Of a stretch of DNA of 64,000 bases, positions 1 to 8,028 are shown in pieces. How positions within the stretch are numbered: the stretch's first letter is position 1; each line of letters opens with the position of its first letter. Origin of the DNA: Porphyrobacter sp. (lineage in GTDB: Bacteria > Pseudomonadota > Alphaproteobacteria > Sphingomonadales > Sphingomonadaceae); assembly GCA_027531395.1 (NCBI GenBank), contig JAPZRO010000003.1, positions 124,001 through 188,000 of the forward strand. Direction: 5' to 3'. A model generated the notes under the pieces. It ran no database searches, was not told where the DNA came from, and saw nothing but the letters and a program-made list of their open reading frames with translations. The position numbers were made by a program, and so were the translations under genes.

Positions 1-168
1 GGGATCGGGGTGCTGATCACCGATCACAACGTGCGCGAGACGCTCGACATCGTCGACCGCGCCTGCATCATCTATGGCGGGCAGGTGCTGTTCGCCGGGT
101 CTCCGCAGGAGCTTGTCGCGGACGAGAACGTGCGGCGGCTCTATCTCGGCGAGAGCTTCACGCTCTAG
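1..168 (+). CDS. lptB: LPS export ABC transporter ATP-binding protein LptB (3' end only)
   Basis: Only the last 55 codons lie in the window. The protein is the cytoplasmic ATPase that powers LptFG in moving lipopolysaccharide to the outer membrane. Visible are the switch-histidine segment ([16 protein letters not shown], residues 7-22 of the fragment) and the C-terminal pattern [19 protein letters not shown], which is typical of LptB rather than of amino-acid ABC ATPases. The stop is 14 nt before rpoN; the lptB-rpoN order is a common alphaproteobacterial arrangement and supports the call. The Walker A and B motifs are outside the window. Confidence 0.88.
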   Translation, partial: GIGVLITDHNVRETLDIVDRACIIYGGQVLFAGSPQELVADENVRRLYLGESFTL

Positions 169-182
169 GAGCGCGAGCAGGC

Positions 183-1691
183 ATGGCGCTCGGCCCCCGC
201 CTCGATCTACGGCAGACGCAATCGCTGGTGATGACGCCGCAATTGCAGCAGGCGATCAAGCTGCTGGCGGCCTCCAATCTGGAAATCGAGACCTTCATTG
301 CCGAGGCGCTCGAAGCCAATCCGCTGCTCGACACCGGCGGACCGGCGGAGGTCGGCGAACCCGAGCGTATCGAGATCGCCCCGCCGGCGGGCGAGGATGC
401 CACCGCCGACCAATTGATGCTGGCTGGCGGCGGCGAAGGCGATGCGCCGCTCGACCTGTCGTCGGTGGACAGCGATTTCGACACCGGCGACGGCGCCGGC
501 CCGTCGATGCGCGATGCCGAATGGGGGGCGGCCAGCGCCTCCGGCGGCGATTTCGACGAGATGCCCGACTGGGAGCAGCTGCGCGCCGCCGAAGTCACCC
601 TTGCCGAGCATCTCGACGGCCAGATCGGCGCAGTCACCAGCGATCCGCAGACCGCCTTCATCGCCCGCCACATTATCGGCCTGCTCGACGATGCGGGATA
701 TCTCGGCACCCCGCTGGAAGAAGTGGCCGAGGATATCGGGGTGGACCTCCACGCAGCCGAGGCCGCGCTGGCGCTGGTGCAATCGCTCGACCCCTCGGGC
801 GTGGGCGCGCGCAACCTGGCCGAATGCATCGCCATCCAGGCGCGCGAGGCCGACCGCTACGATCCCTGCATGAAGGCGCTGATCGACAATCTCGATCTGG
901 TCGCGCGCGGCGAGGTCGAGCGGCTGAAGCGTCTGTGCCGGGTGGATGACGAGGACTTTGCCGACATGCTGCGCGAGCTGCGCAGCTACAACCCGCGCCC
1001 CGGCCTTGCCTTCGCCCCCTCCGACAGCACCGCCGTGGTGCCCGATATCCTGATAACCGCCAATGCCGCCGGCGGGTGGGACATCGCCCTCAACGAAGAG
1101 ACGCTGCCCAAGCTGGTCGTCAACCGCGGTTACTTCGTCGAATTGAACGCCGGGGCGACGAGCAAGGAATCGCGCGGCTGGCTCAAGGAGAAGCTCGCCG
1201 ATGCGCACTGGCTGATTCGCGCGCTCGACCAGCGCCAGAAGACGATCCTCAAGACCGCCGCCGAGATCGTGAAGCGGCAGGACGGCTTCTTCCGCCGCGG
1301 CGTCTCCGAACTGCGTCCGCTCACCCTGCGCGAGGTGGCCGAGCAGATCGAGATGCACGAAAGCACCGTCAGCCGCGTCACCAGCAACAAGTATCTTTGG
1401 TGCGAGCGCGGCACCTTCGAGCTCAAATACTTCTTCACCAGCGGGGTCAGCCGGATCGGTGAAGGCACGGAGGGCGAAGGCGCGTCCTCGGCAGCGATCA
1501 AGGCGCGGATCAAGGCGCTGATCGATGCCGAGACGGTGAAGAACATCCTGTCCGACCAGCAGCTTGCCGAGATGCTCCAGAAGGAAGGCTTCGACCTCGC
1601 ACGGCGTACGGTCGCCAAATATCGCGAGGCGATCGGCATCGGCTCCAGCGCCGAGCGCCGCCGCGCGAAGAAGCTGGCGGGGGCGCGTTAG
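183..1691 (+). CDS. rpoN: RNA polymerase sigma-54 factor RpoN
   Basis: 502 aa alternative sigma factor that directs RNA polymerase to -24/-12 promoters and needs an AAA+ activator such as NtrC. Region I is the Gln/Leu-rich N-terminus (about 8-48, QTQSLVMTPQLQQAIKLL), followed by an acidic region II (about 50-130), the core-binding domain, a helix-turn-helix near 380-404 (TLREVAEQIEMHESTVSRV) and the diagnostic RpoN box ARRTVAKYRE at about 473-482. Length is normal for the family. The ATG at 183 is the first after lptB. A fitting target promoter is present in this window upstream of glnK. The next gene is ctrA, whereas many relatives have a ribosome hibernation factor there. Confidence 0.97.
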   Translation: MALGPRLDLRQTQSLVMTPQLQQAIKLLAASNLEIETFIAEALEANPLLDTGGPAEVGEPERIEIAPPAGEDATADQLMLAGGGEGDAPLDLSSVDSDFDTGDGAGPSMRDAEWGAASASGGDFDEMPDWEQLRAAEVTLAEHLDGQIGAVTSDPQTAFIARHIIGLLDDAGYLGTPLEEVAEDIGVDLHAAEAALALVQSLDPSGVGARNLAECIAIQAREADRYDPCMKALIDNLDLVARGEVERLKRLCRVDDEDFADMLRELRSYNPRPGLAFAPSDSTAVVPDILITANAAGGWDIALNEETLPKLVVNRGYFVELNAGATSKESRGWLKEKLADAHWLIRALDQRQKTILKTAAEIVKRQDGFFRRGVSELRPLTLREVAEQIEMHESTVSRVTSNKYLWCERGTFELKYFFTSGVSRIGEGTEGEGASSAAIKARIKALIDAETVKNILSDQQLAEMLQKEGFDLARRTVAKYREAIGIGSSAERRRAKKLAGAR

Positions 1692-1788
1692 CAGTTTTCC
1701 CGCAGGCGACCGGGGGCCGTTAAAGGCCTAGGCCTCGCGCTCGAGGCGCCGCTGCGCGGTGTGACTCGAAAGACTCACCCGGAAAGCG

Positions 1789-1813
1789 TTAACGCCTTAA
1801 ACCTCTTATTAAC
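1789..1813 (+). promoter_or_regulatory. TTAA cluster upstream of ctrA, candidate CtrA autoregulatory site
   Basis: Three TTAA words lie at 1789-1792, 1797-1800 and 1809-1812; the last is TTAAC. The CtrA consensus is TTAA-N7-TTAAC; the best pair here is TTAA-N8-TTAAC, one base too long. TTAA clusters are rare in such GC-rich DNA. CtrA autoregulation is known in Caulobacter; binding here is inferred. Confidence 0.35.
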
Positions 1814-1897
1814 CTTTTTTGGTGACAAGCGACGTGGTTAATTCGCGGCAACCTCTCCTAAGCGGGGGTTACCGAAGGGCAAACAGGGGACCCACCG

Positions 1898-2593
1898 ATG
1901 CGTGTGCTGCTGATCGAAGACGAACCGACGACCGCCAAGGCGATCGAGCTGATGCTTACCACCGAAGGCTTCAATGTCTACTCGACCGACCTCGGCGAGG
2001 AAGGCCTCGATCTGGGAAAGCTGTATGATTACGACATCATCCTGCTCGACCTGAACCTGCCCGATATGCATGGCTACGACGTGCTCAAGAAGCTGCGCGT
2101 CGCCAAGGTGCAGACCCCGGTGCTGATCCTTTCGGGCATCAGCGAAATGGATTCCAAGGTGCGCAGCTTCGGCTTCGGCGCCGACGACTACGTCACCAAG
2201 CCGTTCCACCGCGAGGAACTCGTCGCCCGCATCCACGCCGTGGTGCGCCGCTCGAAGGGCCACTCGCAGTCGGTCATCCGCACCGGCAAGCTCGCCGTGA
2301 ACCTCGACGCCAAGACGGTCGAAGTCGATGGTGCCCGCGTGCACCTGACCGGCAAGGAATATGCGATGCTCGAGCTCCTCTCGCTTCGCAAGGGCACCAC
2401 GCTGACCAAGGAAATGTTCCTCAACCACCTCTATGGCGGGATGGACGAGCCCGAGCTCAAGATCATCGACGTGTTCATCTGCAAGCTGCGCAAGAAGCTC
2501 TCGCTGGCTTGCGGCGGCGAGAACTACATCGAGACCGTGTGGGGCCGCGGCTATGTGCTGCGCGATCCCAACGAGGAAATGGAAGCGGCGTAA
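1898..2593 (+). CDS. ctrA: Cell-cycle response regulator CtrA
   Basis: 231 aa OmpR-type response regulator, the alphaproteobacterial master regulator of cell cycle, motility and often GTA genes. The receiver domain (1-120) has acidic residues E7/D8, phosphoacceptor D51 and K101; the winged-helix DNA-binding domain covers about 125-225 with the conserved [13 protein letters not shown] and GRGYVLRDP segments. The sequence closely fits CtrA rather than a generic OmpR regulator. The C-terminus ends in Ala-Ala, as in Caulobacter CtrA where this tail is read by ClpXP, so cell-cycle proteolysis is plausible. It stands alone, with about 200 nt of non-coding DNA on each side and a TTAA cluster upstream. 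Confidence 0.96.
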   Translation: MRVLLIEDEPTTAKAIELMLTTEGFNVYSTDLGEEGLDLGKLYDYDIILLDLNLPDMHGYDVLKKLRVAKVQTPVLILSGISEMDSKVRSFGFGADDYVTKPFHREELVARIHAVVRRSKGHSQSVIRTGKLAVNLDAKTVEVDGARVHLTGKEYAMLELLSLRKGTTLTKEMFLNHLYGGMDEPELKIIDVFICKLRKKLSLACGGENYIETVWGRGYVLRDPNEEMEAA

Positions 2594-2630
2594 GCTTCCT
2601 CTTCTCTCTTCCGGAGACTGACGAGCGGCT

Positions 2631-2648
2631 CGCCTCCCCCCGGAGGCG
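2631..2648 (+). terminator. GC-rich hairpin after ctrA
   Basis: Perfect 7-bp inverted repeat CGCCTCC/GGAGGCG with a 4-nt loop, 38 nt after the ctrA stop. There is no T-tract after it, so intrinsic termination is uncertain. Confidence 0.35.
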
Positions 2649-2718
2649 GGCCGTTCGGCCGTTAGGGGCGCCAGCAATCGCTCGAATTGAGCCGGGGCAA
2701 AGGTTCCTGCACGATCGC

Positions 2719-2744
2719 GGAATAAACCGCAAACCCGCCCCGTT
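2719..2744 (+). promoter_or_regulatory. Candidate EcfG (general stress response) promoter
   Basis: GGAAT (2719-2723), 17 nt, CGTT (2741-2744). The alphaproteobacterial EcfG consensus is GGAAC-N16/17-CGTT, so this differs at one base. It lies 55 nt upstream of the small secreted-protein gene at 2799. The match is seen in the sequence; use by an EcfG sigma factor is inferred. Confidence 0.45.
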
Positions 2745-2798
2745 GTGGTGATGCCCGGGCCGTAGGGGCCTCGGGTACCTGCGAAAGGAAACACCGCC

Positions 2799-2963
2799 AT
2801 GAAGTCCATCAAGAACACCGTGCTCGCCGCCACCATGCTGGCCATCGGCGCTGCTGCCTTTCCCGCTCCCGCGCTGGCTGGCGAAGGCCACTGGTCGATC
2901 GGCAAGGGCGTGCAGTGCCGCTTGATCGCGGGCAAGGTGGTGTGCAGCAAGAACCGCCCGTGA
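2799..2963 (+). CDS. Small secreted cysteine-containing protein, function unknown
   Basis: 54 aa. Translation shows a clear Sec signal peptide (positive MKSIKN start, hydrophobic core, AFPAPALA cleavage region near residue 27), leaving a mature peptide of about 27 residues with two cysteines (VQCRL and VVCSK) and a basic end (KNRP). The ATG has a good ribosome site (GAAAGGAA, 8 nt upstream). Coding looks real because signal peptide, RBS and a plausible upstream promoter agree. A single disulfide is possible after export. I do not recognise the family. A hairpin CCCGGGCC/GGCCTCGGG at about 2752-2773 sits in the leader. Confidence 0.6.
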   Translation: MKSIKNTVLAATMLAIGAAAFPAPALAGEGHWSIGKGVQCRLIAGKVVCSKNRP

Positions 2964-3088
2964 TGCGCTGAGCCGCCCGCGGCTCAACACAAGGCAAGGA
3001 GGGCGGTCTTCGCGGACCCGCAACCGCCCGCCTTGCCCCCTTTCTCCAGCGATTGACCCGGGGCGGCACTCATGCCACCGCCCGCGCC

Positions 3089-3790
3089 ATGACGGCATTC
3101 AAGGAAGGCGATCCGACCACCATCGCGCGGCTCTATGGCCGCAGCGTGGGCAAGAAGTTGCGCAAGCACCAGCAATCGCTGGTCGACAACCTGTTGCCGC
3201 AGATCAGCGTGCCGGGCGAGGGTCCCGTCACCTCCGAGATCCTGTTCGGGCATGATCGCCCGCTCCACTTCGAGATCGGCTTCGGCGGCGGCGAGCATCT
3301 CGCCTATCGCGCCGATCTGCTCCCCGATCACGGGTTCATCGGGGCCGAGCCCTTCGTCAACGGCGTCGCGCAGGCACTGACCCATGTCGCGGACCAGCGC
3401 CTCGCCAATATCCGCATCCACCACGGTGACGCCTTGGAGGTGCTCCAGCGCATTCCCGACGGGGCGCTGACGATGCTCTACCTGCTCCACCCCGATCCCT
3501 GGCCCAAGGCGCGCCATGCCAAGCGGCGGATGATGAATGACGGGCCCGTGCGGCTGTTCGCGCAGAAAATGAAGCCCGGCGGCGAATTCCGCTTCGGCAC
3601 CGATCACGCCGTGTATCTGCGCCACGCGCTGATGGTGATGCAGCGCCACACCGACCTGTTCGAATGGGTGGTCGAAAAGCCCGCCGACTGGCAGGTGCGT
3701 CCCTCGGGCTGGCCGGAAACCCGCTACGAGCACAAGGCCCGCACGGTCTATGGCCACGAGGTGTGGTACTTCCGCTTCCGGCGGCGGTGA
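3089..3790 (+). CDS. trmB: tRNA (guanine-N7)-methyltransferase TrmB
   Basis: 233 aa SAM-dependent enzyme that makes m7G46 in the tRNA variable loop. The SAM-binding loop EIGFGGGEHL is near residues 61-70, and the TrmB signature LLHPDPWPKARHAKRR lies at about 132-147, with the Asp-Pro-Trp motif used for tRNA/SAM contact. The C-terminal WYFRFRR tail is typical. I chose the ATG at 3089; an in-frame TTG at 3053 would add 12 residues but has no better ribosome site. It is convergent with the amidohydrolase, 11 nt apart. Confidence 0.93.
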   Translation: MTAFKEGDPTTIARLYGRSVGKKLRKHQQSLVDNLLPQISVPGEGPVTSEILFGHDRPLHFEIGFGGGEHLAYRADLLPDHGFIGAEPFVNGVAQALTHVADQRLANIRIHHGDALEVLQRIPDGALTMLYLLHPDPWPKARHAKRRMMNDGPVRLFAQKMKPGGEFRFGTDHAVYLRHALMVMQRHTDLFEWVVEKPADWQVRPSGWPETRYEHKARTVYGHEVWYFRFRRR

Positions 3791-3801
3791 GCCTCGGCGC
3801 C

Positions 3802-5145
3802 TTACGGCCCCTTCACCACCTTCCCGTCCTTCATGATCACGGTGAAGTTCGCTGCCGGGTCGCCGATCAGGTCGATGTCCGCCAGCGGATCGCCGCGCAC
3901 CAGAATGAGATCGGCAAGCGCGCCCTCGGCCACCACACCGAGCCGCCCTTCATAGGGGGTGCGCGGGCCGGACAGGGCGAGCAGTTCGGCATTGCCCGAG
4001 GTCACCAGCTTGAGCAGCTCGGCGGGGGTAAAATAGGGCTTCAGCCGCAGGATATAGGCATTCTGCTGGGCGTTCAGTTCAGGCTCGAACAGGAAGTCGG
4101 TGCCCCAGGCAAGCTTGACGCCGAGCCGCTTGGCCATCGGCCAGACCAGCCGCTGGCCCTCGATCACAGGCTTGCGCTTCTCGCGCCGCTTGGGGTCCAT
4201 CGCCTCGGTCGAGTCGACCAGCATCTGTCCTGACAGCCAGATGCCGCGTTCGGCCATCAGCCTGAGCGTGTCTTCGTCGAGCAGGTTGCCGTGCTCGATC
4301 ACCTTCACCCCGGCCTCGATCGCGCGGCGAACCGACTTGGGGTGATAGGCATGGACGGTGACGTAGGTGTTCCAGTCGGAGGCCGCATCGACCGCCGCCT
4401 TCATCTCGTCGAGCGTGTATTGGGTGACGTCGAGCGGATCATATTCCGAGCTGGTGCCGCCGCCGGCCGCAATCTTGATCTGGCTCGCGCCCATGCGCAG
4501 GTTCTCGCGCACGGCGGTGAGCACTTCGTCGCGCCCGTCGGCGATGACGCTGGCCCAGACTTCCTCGGCCTTGGACATCCTGCCCGAAAAGCGGCGCGAT
4601 GGTTCGTCCGGTCCGCGCAGGTCGGCATGGCCCGAGGTCTGCGAGATCATCGGCCCCGAGGGCCAGATGCGCGGCCCCATCACCGTGCCGTTGTCGATCA
4701 GCTTCTTGAGCATGAACGAGGGCCCGCCCACGTCGCGCACTGCGGTGAAGCCGCGCAGCAACATCGCGCGCGACTGTGCGGCGGAGAGCTGCATGACCTT
4801 CTCGAGGCTCATGTCCGGCGCGGCCATGGCGGCAGGCGAGAGGCTGTTGAACATCATGTGCACGTGATTGTCGATCAGGCCGGGCATCAGGGTCTGCCCT
4901 GTCCCGTCGATCACAGTCGCCTCGGGCAAGGCCGGTGCGGCCTCCGGTCCGATCGCGGCGATGACATTGCCCCGCACCACCACGGTGGTCGGCCCCGAAA
5001 GGGCGTCGGCGGTGCCGTCAAACACCCGGACATTGGTGAACACCACCTCGGGCACAGGCGCTTCCTGCGCGGCGAGCGGAGCGGCCGGGGCCAGGATAAG
5101 CGCTGCGAGGAAAGCCAGTGCGCGGCGTGGAATTGTCGTCAGCAT
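3802..5145 (-). CDS. Exported metal-dependent amidohydrolase (imidazolonepropionase/prolidase-like)
   Basis: 447 aa with a Sec signal peptide (cleavage near AAPLAA/QEAP, residue about 26), so likely periplasmic. Amidohydrolase-superfamily motifs are in order: the HxH strand-1 motif in GLIDNHVHM (about 90-98), a lysine in SQIKIAAGGG that can be the carbamylated bridge, His in TVHAYHP and VIEHGNLL, and the Asp in LAWGTDFLF. The family includes enzymes acting on Xaa-Pro dipeptides and cyclic amides; the substrate cannot be read from sequence. The start at 5145 is preferred over upstream codons because it gives the signal peptide and is preceded by CGGGGATCGAGCC. Confidence 0.85.
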   Translation of the reverse strand: MLTTIPRRALAFLAALILAPAAPLAAQEAPVPEVVFTNVRVFDGTADALSGPTTVVVRGNVIAAIGPEAAPALPEATVIDGTGQTLMPGLIDNHVHMMFNSLSPAAMAAPDMSLEKVMQLSAAQSRAMLLRGFTAVRDVGGPSFMLKKLIDNGTVMGPRIWPSGPMISQTSGHADLRGPDEPSRRFSGRMSKAEEVWASVIADGRDEVLTAVRENLRMGASQIKIAAGGGTSSEYDPLDVTQYTLDEMKAAVDAASDWNTYVTVHAYHPKSVRRAIEAGVKVIEHGNLLDEDTLRLMAERGIWLSGQMLVDSTEAMDPKRREKRKPVIEGQRLVWPMAKRLGVKLAWGTDFLFEPELNAQQNAYILRLKPYFTPAELLKLVTSGNAELLALSGPRTPYEGRLGVVAEGALADLILVRGDPLADIDLIGDPAANFTVIMKDGKVVKGP

Positions 5146-5204
5146 GGCTCGATCCCCGGTGAAGCGAGAAAGATGACATGCGCGATGACTCTTGCCAAGG
5201 TTTA

Positions 5205-5618
5205 TCAGGGATTTGGGCCTGCACCCGATGCGCCGCGCGTCACGCGCCACCACGGCATCAGCGCGAACAGCACCTGCCCTGCCAGCCCGAGCAACGCGTG
5301 CGGCTGGCGCAGATCGGCGAGCCATTGTTCCGGGGTCTGTCCCATCATCATGACGGCCAGCGTGCACTCCGCCACCATCAGCAGGAGAAAGGCGAGTCCG
5401 CCCGCGGCAAGCGCCTCACTGGCGGTATCGATCGCAAAGCGCCGCACCAGCCAGCCTGCCGCAAACCAGCTGGCGGTCAGAATCAACGGCAGTTCAAGCA
5501 CGGTCGCGGGCAGCAGCCCGATCAGCGGCGCGAGCCACAGCACCCTTATGGTGCCGAGCACGAACCCCAGCGCGAAGACCACCGCCCAGTAGGCGAGGCC
5601 CGCGCCGGCGATTCTCAC
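5205..5618 (-). CDS. Small integral membrane protein coupled to maeB, function unknown
   Basis: 137 aa starting at a GTG that overlaps the maeB stop by 4 nt (GTGA), implying translational coupling. Hydrophobicity suggests four membrane segments: GLAYWAVVFALGFVLG, an LLPATVLELPLILTASWF stretch, a LAAGGLAFLLLMVAE stretch and a C-terminal ALLGLAGQVLFALMP stretch. There is no catalytic motif that I recognise. A much longer reading of this frame exists upstream, but it lies wholly inside maeB and is a shadow. The 59-nt gap to the amidohydrolase start has no gene. Confidence 0.7.
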   Translation of the reverse strand: MRIAGAGLAYWAVVFALGFVLGTIRVLWLAPLIGLLPATVLELPLILTASWFAAGWLVRRFAIDTASEALAAGGLAFLLLMVAECTLAVMMMGQTPEQWLADLRQPHALLGLAGQVLFALMPWWRVTRGASGAGPNP

Positions 5619-7876
5619 CCCACAATCCCCGCACCCGCCAGCACCGCCAGCGTCAGCACGTCGGGCACGGCGGCCGTCATCGGCACGATCTGCACCGGCT
5701 TTTCCATCCCGATCAGCATCGGGCCGATGGTGGCATTGCTGCCGAGTTCGCGCAGCAGCTTGGCCGAAAGGTTGGCCGATTGCAGCCCGGGCATGATCAG
5801 CACGTTGGCCGGGCCGGACAGGCGGCTGAAGGGATAGAGCGCCATCACCTTGGGGTTGAGCGCGGCATCGGGCGCCATTTCGCCTTCGTATTCGAAGCCC
5901 GGGTCCTCGCGGTCGAGGATCGCCACCGCCTCGCGGATGCTGCCGAGCCACTGGCCGGACGGGTTGCCGAAGGTCGAATAGCTGAGGAACGCCACCCGCG
6001 GCTCGTGGCCCATGCGACGGGCGACCGCAGCGGTCTCCTTGGCGATATGGGCGAGTTCGGCGGCGTTGGGCCGTTCGTTGATCGTGGTGTCGGCGAGGAA
6101 GGTGGTGTGGTTCTTGCCGATCATCATGTGGATGCCGAAAGGCAGCGCGCCTTCCTTGTGATCGAGCACCAGATTCACTTCGCGCACGGTCTGGGCGAAG
6201 GTGCGGGTCATGCCGGTGATGATCCCGTCGCCATGCCCGAGCGCGACCAGCAGCGAGGCGAACACGTTGCGGTCCTGGTTGACCATCCGGCGCACGTCGC
6301 GCTGGGTGAAGCCGCGCCGCTGGAGCCGCTTGTAGAGATAGTCGACCATCGCCGGCACGTGCTCGCTGTCAGCCGAGTTCTGGATCTCGAAGCTGCCGGG
6401 ATCGCTGACCGAAAGCTGGTGCAGCTTGTCGAGCACCGCCTTGGTGCGGCCCACCAGGATCGGGGTGCCGTAGCCGAAATCGCGGAACTGGATCGCGGCG
6501 CGCAGCACCACTTCTTCCTCGGCCTCGGCAAACACCATCCGCTTCGGGTTGGCCTTGGCGGTCTCGTAAACGCCGGTCAGCACCGAGGTGGTGGGGTTGA
6601 GGCGCGAACGCAGCGCGACGCGGTAGGCGTCGAAATCCTCGATCCGGGTCTGCGCCACGCCCGAATCCATCGCTGCCTTGGCCACGGCAGAGGACACCAC
6701 TTCGATCAGGCGCGGATCGAACGGCGCGGGGATGATATAGTCGGTGCCGAACTTGTGGTTCTTGCCATAGGCGCTCGCCACTTCCTCGGGCACCTGCTGG
6801 CGCGCGAGCTCGGCGATGGCCTGCGCGGCGGCGACCTTCATTTCCTCGTTGATGGTGGTCGCCTGCACGTCGAGCGCCCCGCGGAAGATGAAGGGGAAGC
6901 CCAGCACGTTGTTGACCTGGTTGGGGAAATCGCTGCGCCCGGTGGCAACGATAGCGTCAGGGCGCACCGCCTTGGCTTCGCTCGGCATGATTTCCGGGGT
7001 CGGGTTGGCCATCGCGAAGATGATCGGCTTGTCGGCCATCTTCTTGACCCACTCGGGCTTGAGCGCGCCTGCCGCCGACAGGCCGAGGAAGATGTCCGCG
7101 CCCACCAGCGCCTCTTCGAGACTGGTGGCCGAGGTGGAGACCGCGTGGGCGCTCTTCCACTGGTCCACGCCTTCGCGACCCGGGGTGATCGGGCCGGAAC
7201 GGTCGCACATGATCACGTTCTCGTGGCGCACGCCCATCGCCTTGATCAGCGCGGTGCAGGCGATCGCCGCCGCGCCCGCGCCGTTGACCACGACCTTCAC
7301 GTCCTTGAAATCGCGTCCGGTGATGTGACAGGCGTTGAGCAGGCCGGCCGCGGTGATGATCGCGGTGCCGTGCTGGTCGTCATGCATCACCGGGATCTTC
7401 ATGCGCTCGCGCAGCGCGGCCTCGATGATGAAGCATTCGGGGGCCTTGATGTCCTCAAGGTTGATGCCGCCGAAGGTCGGCTCCATCAGCGCGACCGCGT
7501 TGATGAAGGCTTCCGGGTCTTCGGTTGCGAGTTCGATATCGATCGAATCGACGTCGGCGAAGCGCTTGAACAGCACCGCCTTGCCTTCCATCACCGGCTT
7601 GGAGGCGAGCGCGCCGAGATTACCGAGGCCGAGGATCGCGGTGCCGTTGGATATCACCGCCACCAGATTGCCCTTGGCAGTGTAGCGCGCGGCCAGCGAG
7701 GGATCGGCGGCAATCGCCTCGACCGGCACGGCAACGCCCGGCGAATAGGCAAGGCTGAGGTCGCGCTGCGAGGTCATCGGCTTAGTCGCGACGATCTCCA
7801 GCTTACCGGGCCGGATCGTCTCGTGATAGAACAGCGCCTCGCGCGCGGTGAAGCCGCCCTTGTTCTCTTCGGCCAT
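5615..7876 (-). CDS. maeB: NADP-dependent malic enzyme with C-terminal phosphotransacetylase-like domain
   Basis: 753 aa MaeB-type protein that decarboxylates malate to pyruvate with NADP+. The N-terminal malic-enzyme domain (about 15-150) includes [10 protein letters not shown] and [16 protein letters not shown]; the NAD(P)-binding domain follows (about 160-400, [16 protein letters not shown]); the last 320 residues form the PTA/PTB-like domain, which is regulatory (acetyl-CoA sensing) rather than catalytic in studied MaeB proteins. Length fits MaeB. The ATG at 7876 follows AAGGGGGGATCGAG. It is divergent from mutS with 152 nt between them, and its stop overlaps the start of a small membrane protein. 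Confidence 0.94.
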   Translation of the reverse strand: MAEENKGGFTAREALFYHETIRPGKLEIVATKPMTSQRDLSLAYSPGVAVPVEAIAADPSLAARYTAKGNLVAVISNGTAILGLGNLGALASKPVMEGKAVLFKRFADVDSIDIELATEDPEAFINAVALMEPTFGGINLEDIKAPECFIIEAALRERMKIPVMHDDQHGTAIITAAGLLNACHITGRDFKDVKVVVNGAGAAAIACTALIKAMGVRHENVIMCDRSGPITPGREGVDQWKSAHAVSTSATSLEEALVGADIFLGLSAAGALKPEWVKKMADKPIIFAMANPTPEIMPSEAKAVRPDAIVATGRSDFPNQVNNVLGFPFIFRGALDVQATTINEEMKVAAAQAIAELARQQVPEEVASAYGKNHKFGTDYIIPAPFDPRLIEVVSSAVAKAAMDSGVAQTRIEDFDAYRVALRSRLNPTTSVLTGVYETAKANPKRMVFAEAEEEVVLRAAIQFRDFGYGTPILVGRTKAVLDKLHQLSVSDPGSFEIQNSADSEHVPAMVDYLYKRLQRRGFTQRDVRRMVNQDRNVFASLLVALGHGDGIITGMTRTFAQTVREVNLVLDHKEGALPFGIHMMIGKNHTTFLADTTINERPNAAELAHIAKETAAVARRMGHEPRVAFLSYSTFGNPSGQWLGSIREAVAILDREDPGFEYEGEMAPDAALNPKVMALYPFSRLSGPANVLIMPGLQSANLSAKLLRELGSNATIGPMLIGMEKPVQIVPMTAAVPDVLTLAVLAGAGIVG

Positions 7877-8028
7877 GATGCTCGATCCCCCCTTCATAGG
7901 CTCCGGTCGTTCGCGGCCCGTCTTAACCGCGCCGCGCTCCCAGCGATAGGCCCGAAATCGCGCCGCTTCGGGGGAAAGCGCGCGGGCGGGACATTCCGAA
8001 TCGCGGGCCTTGGGGCTAGGCGAGTGGG

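Noticed and set aside
207..1358. Long minus-strand open frame over rpoN
   Set aside because: It is antisense to RpoN, has no motif and its composition reflects codon bias of the true gene.
5619..5951. N-terminal extension of the small membrane protein into maeB
   Set aside because: It lies fully inside the maeB coding region in another frame; the GTG overlapping the maeB stop is the natural start.
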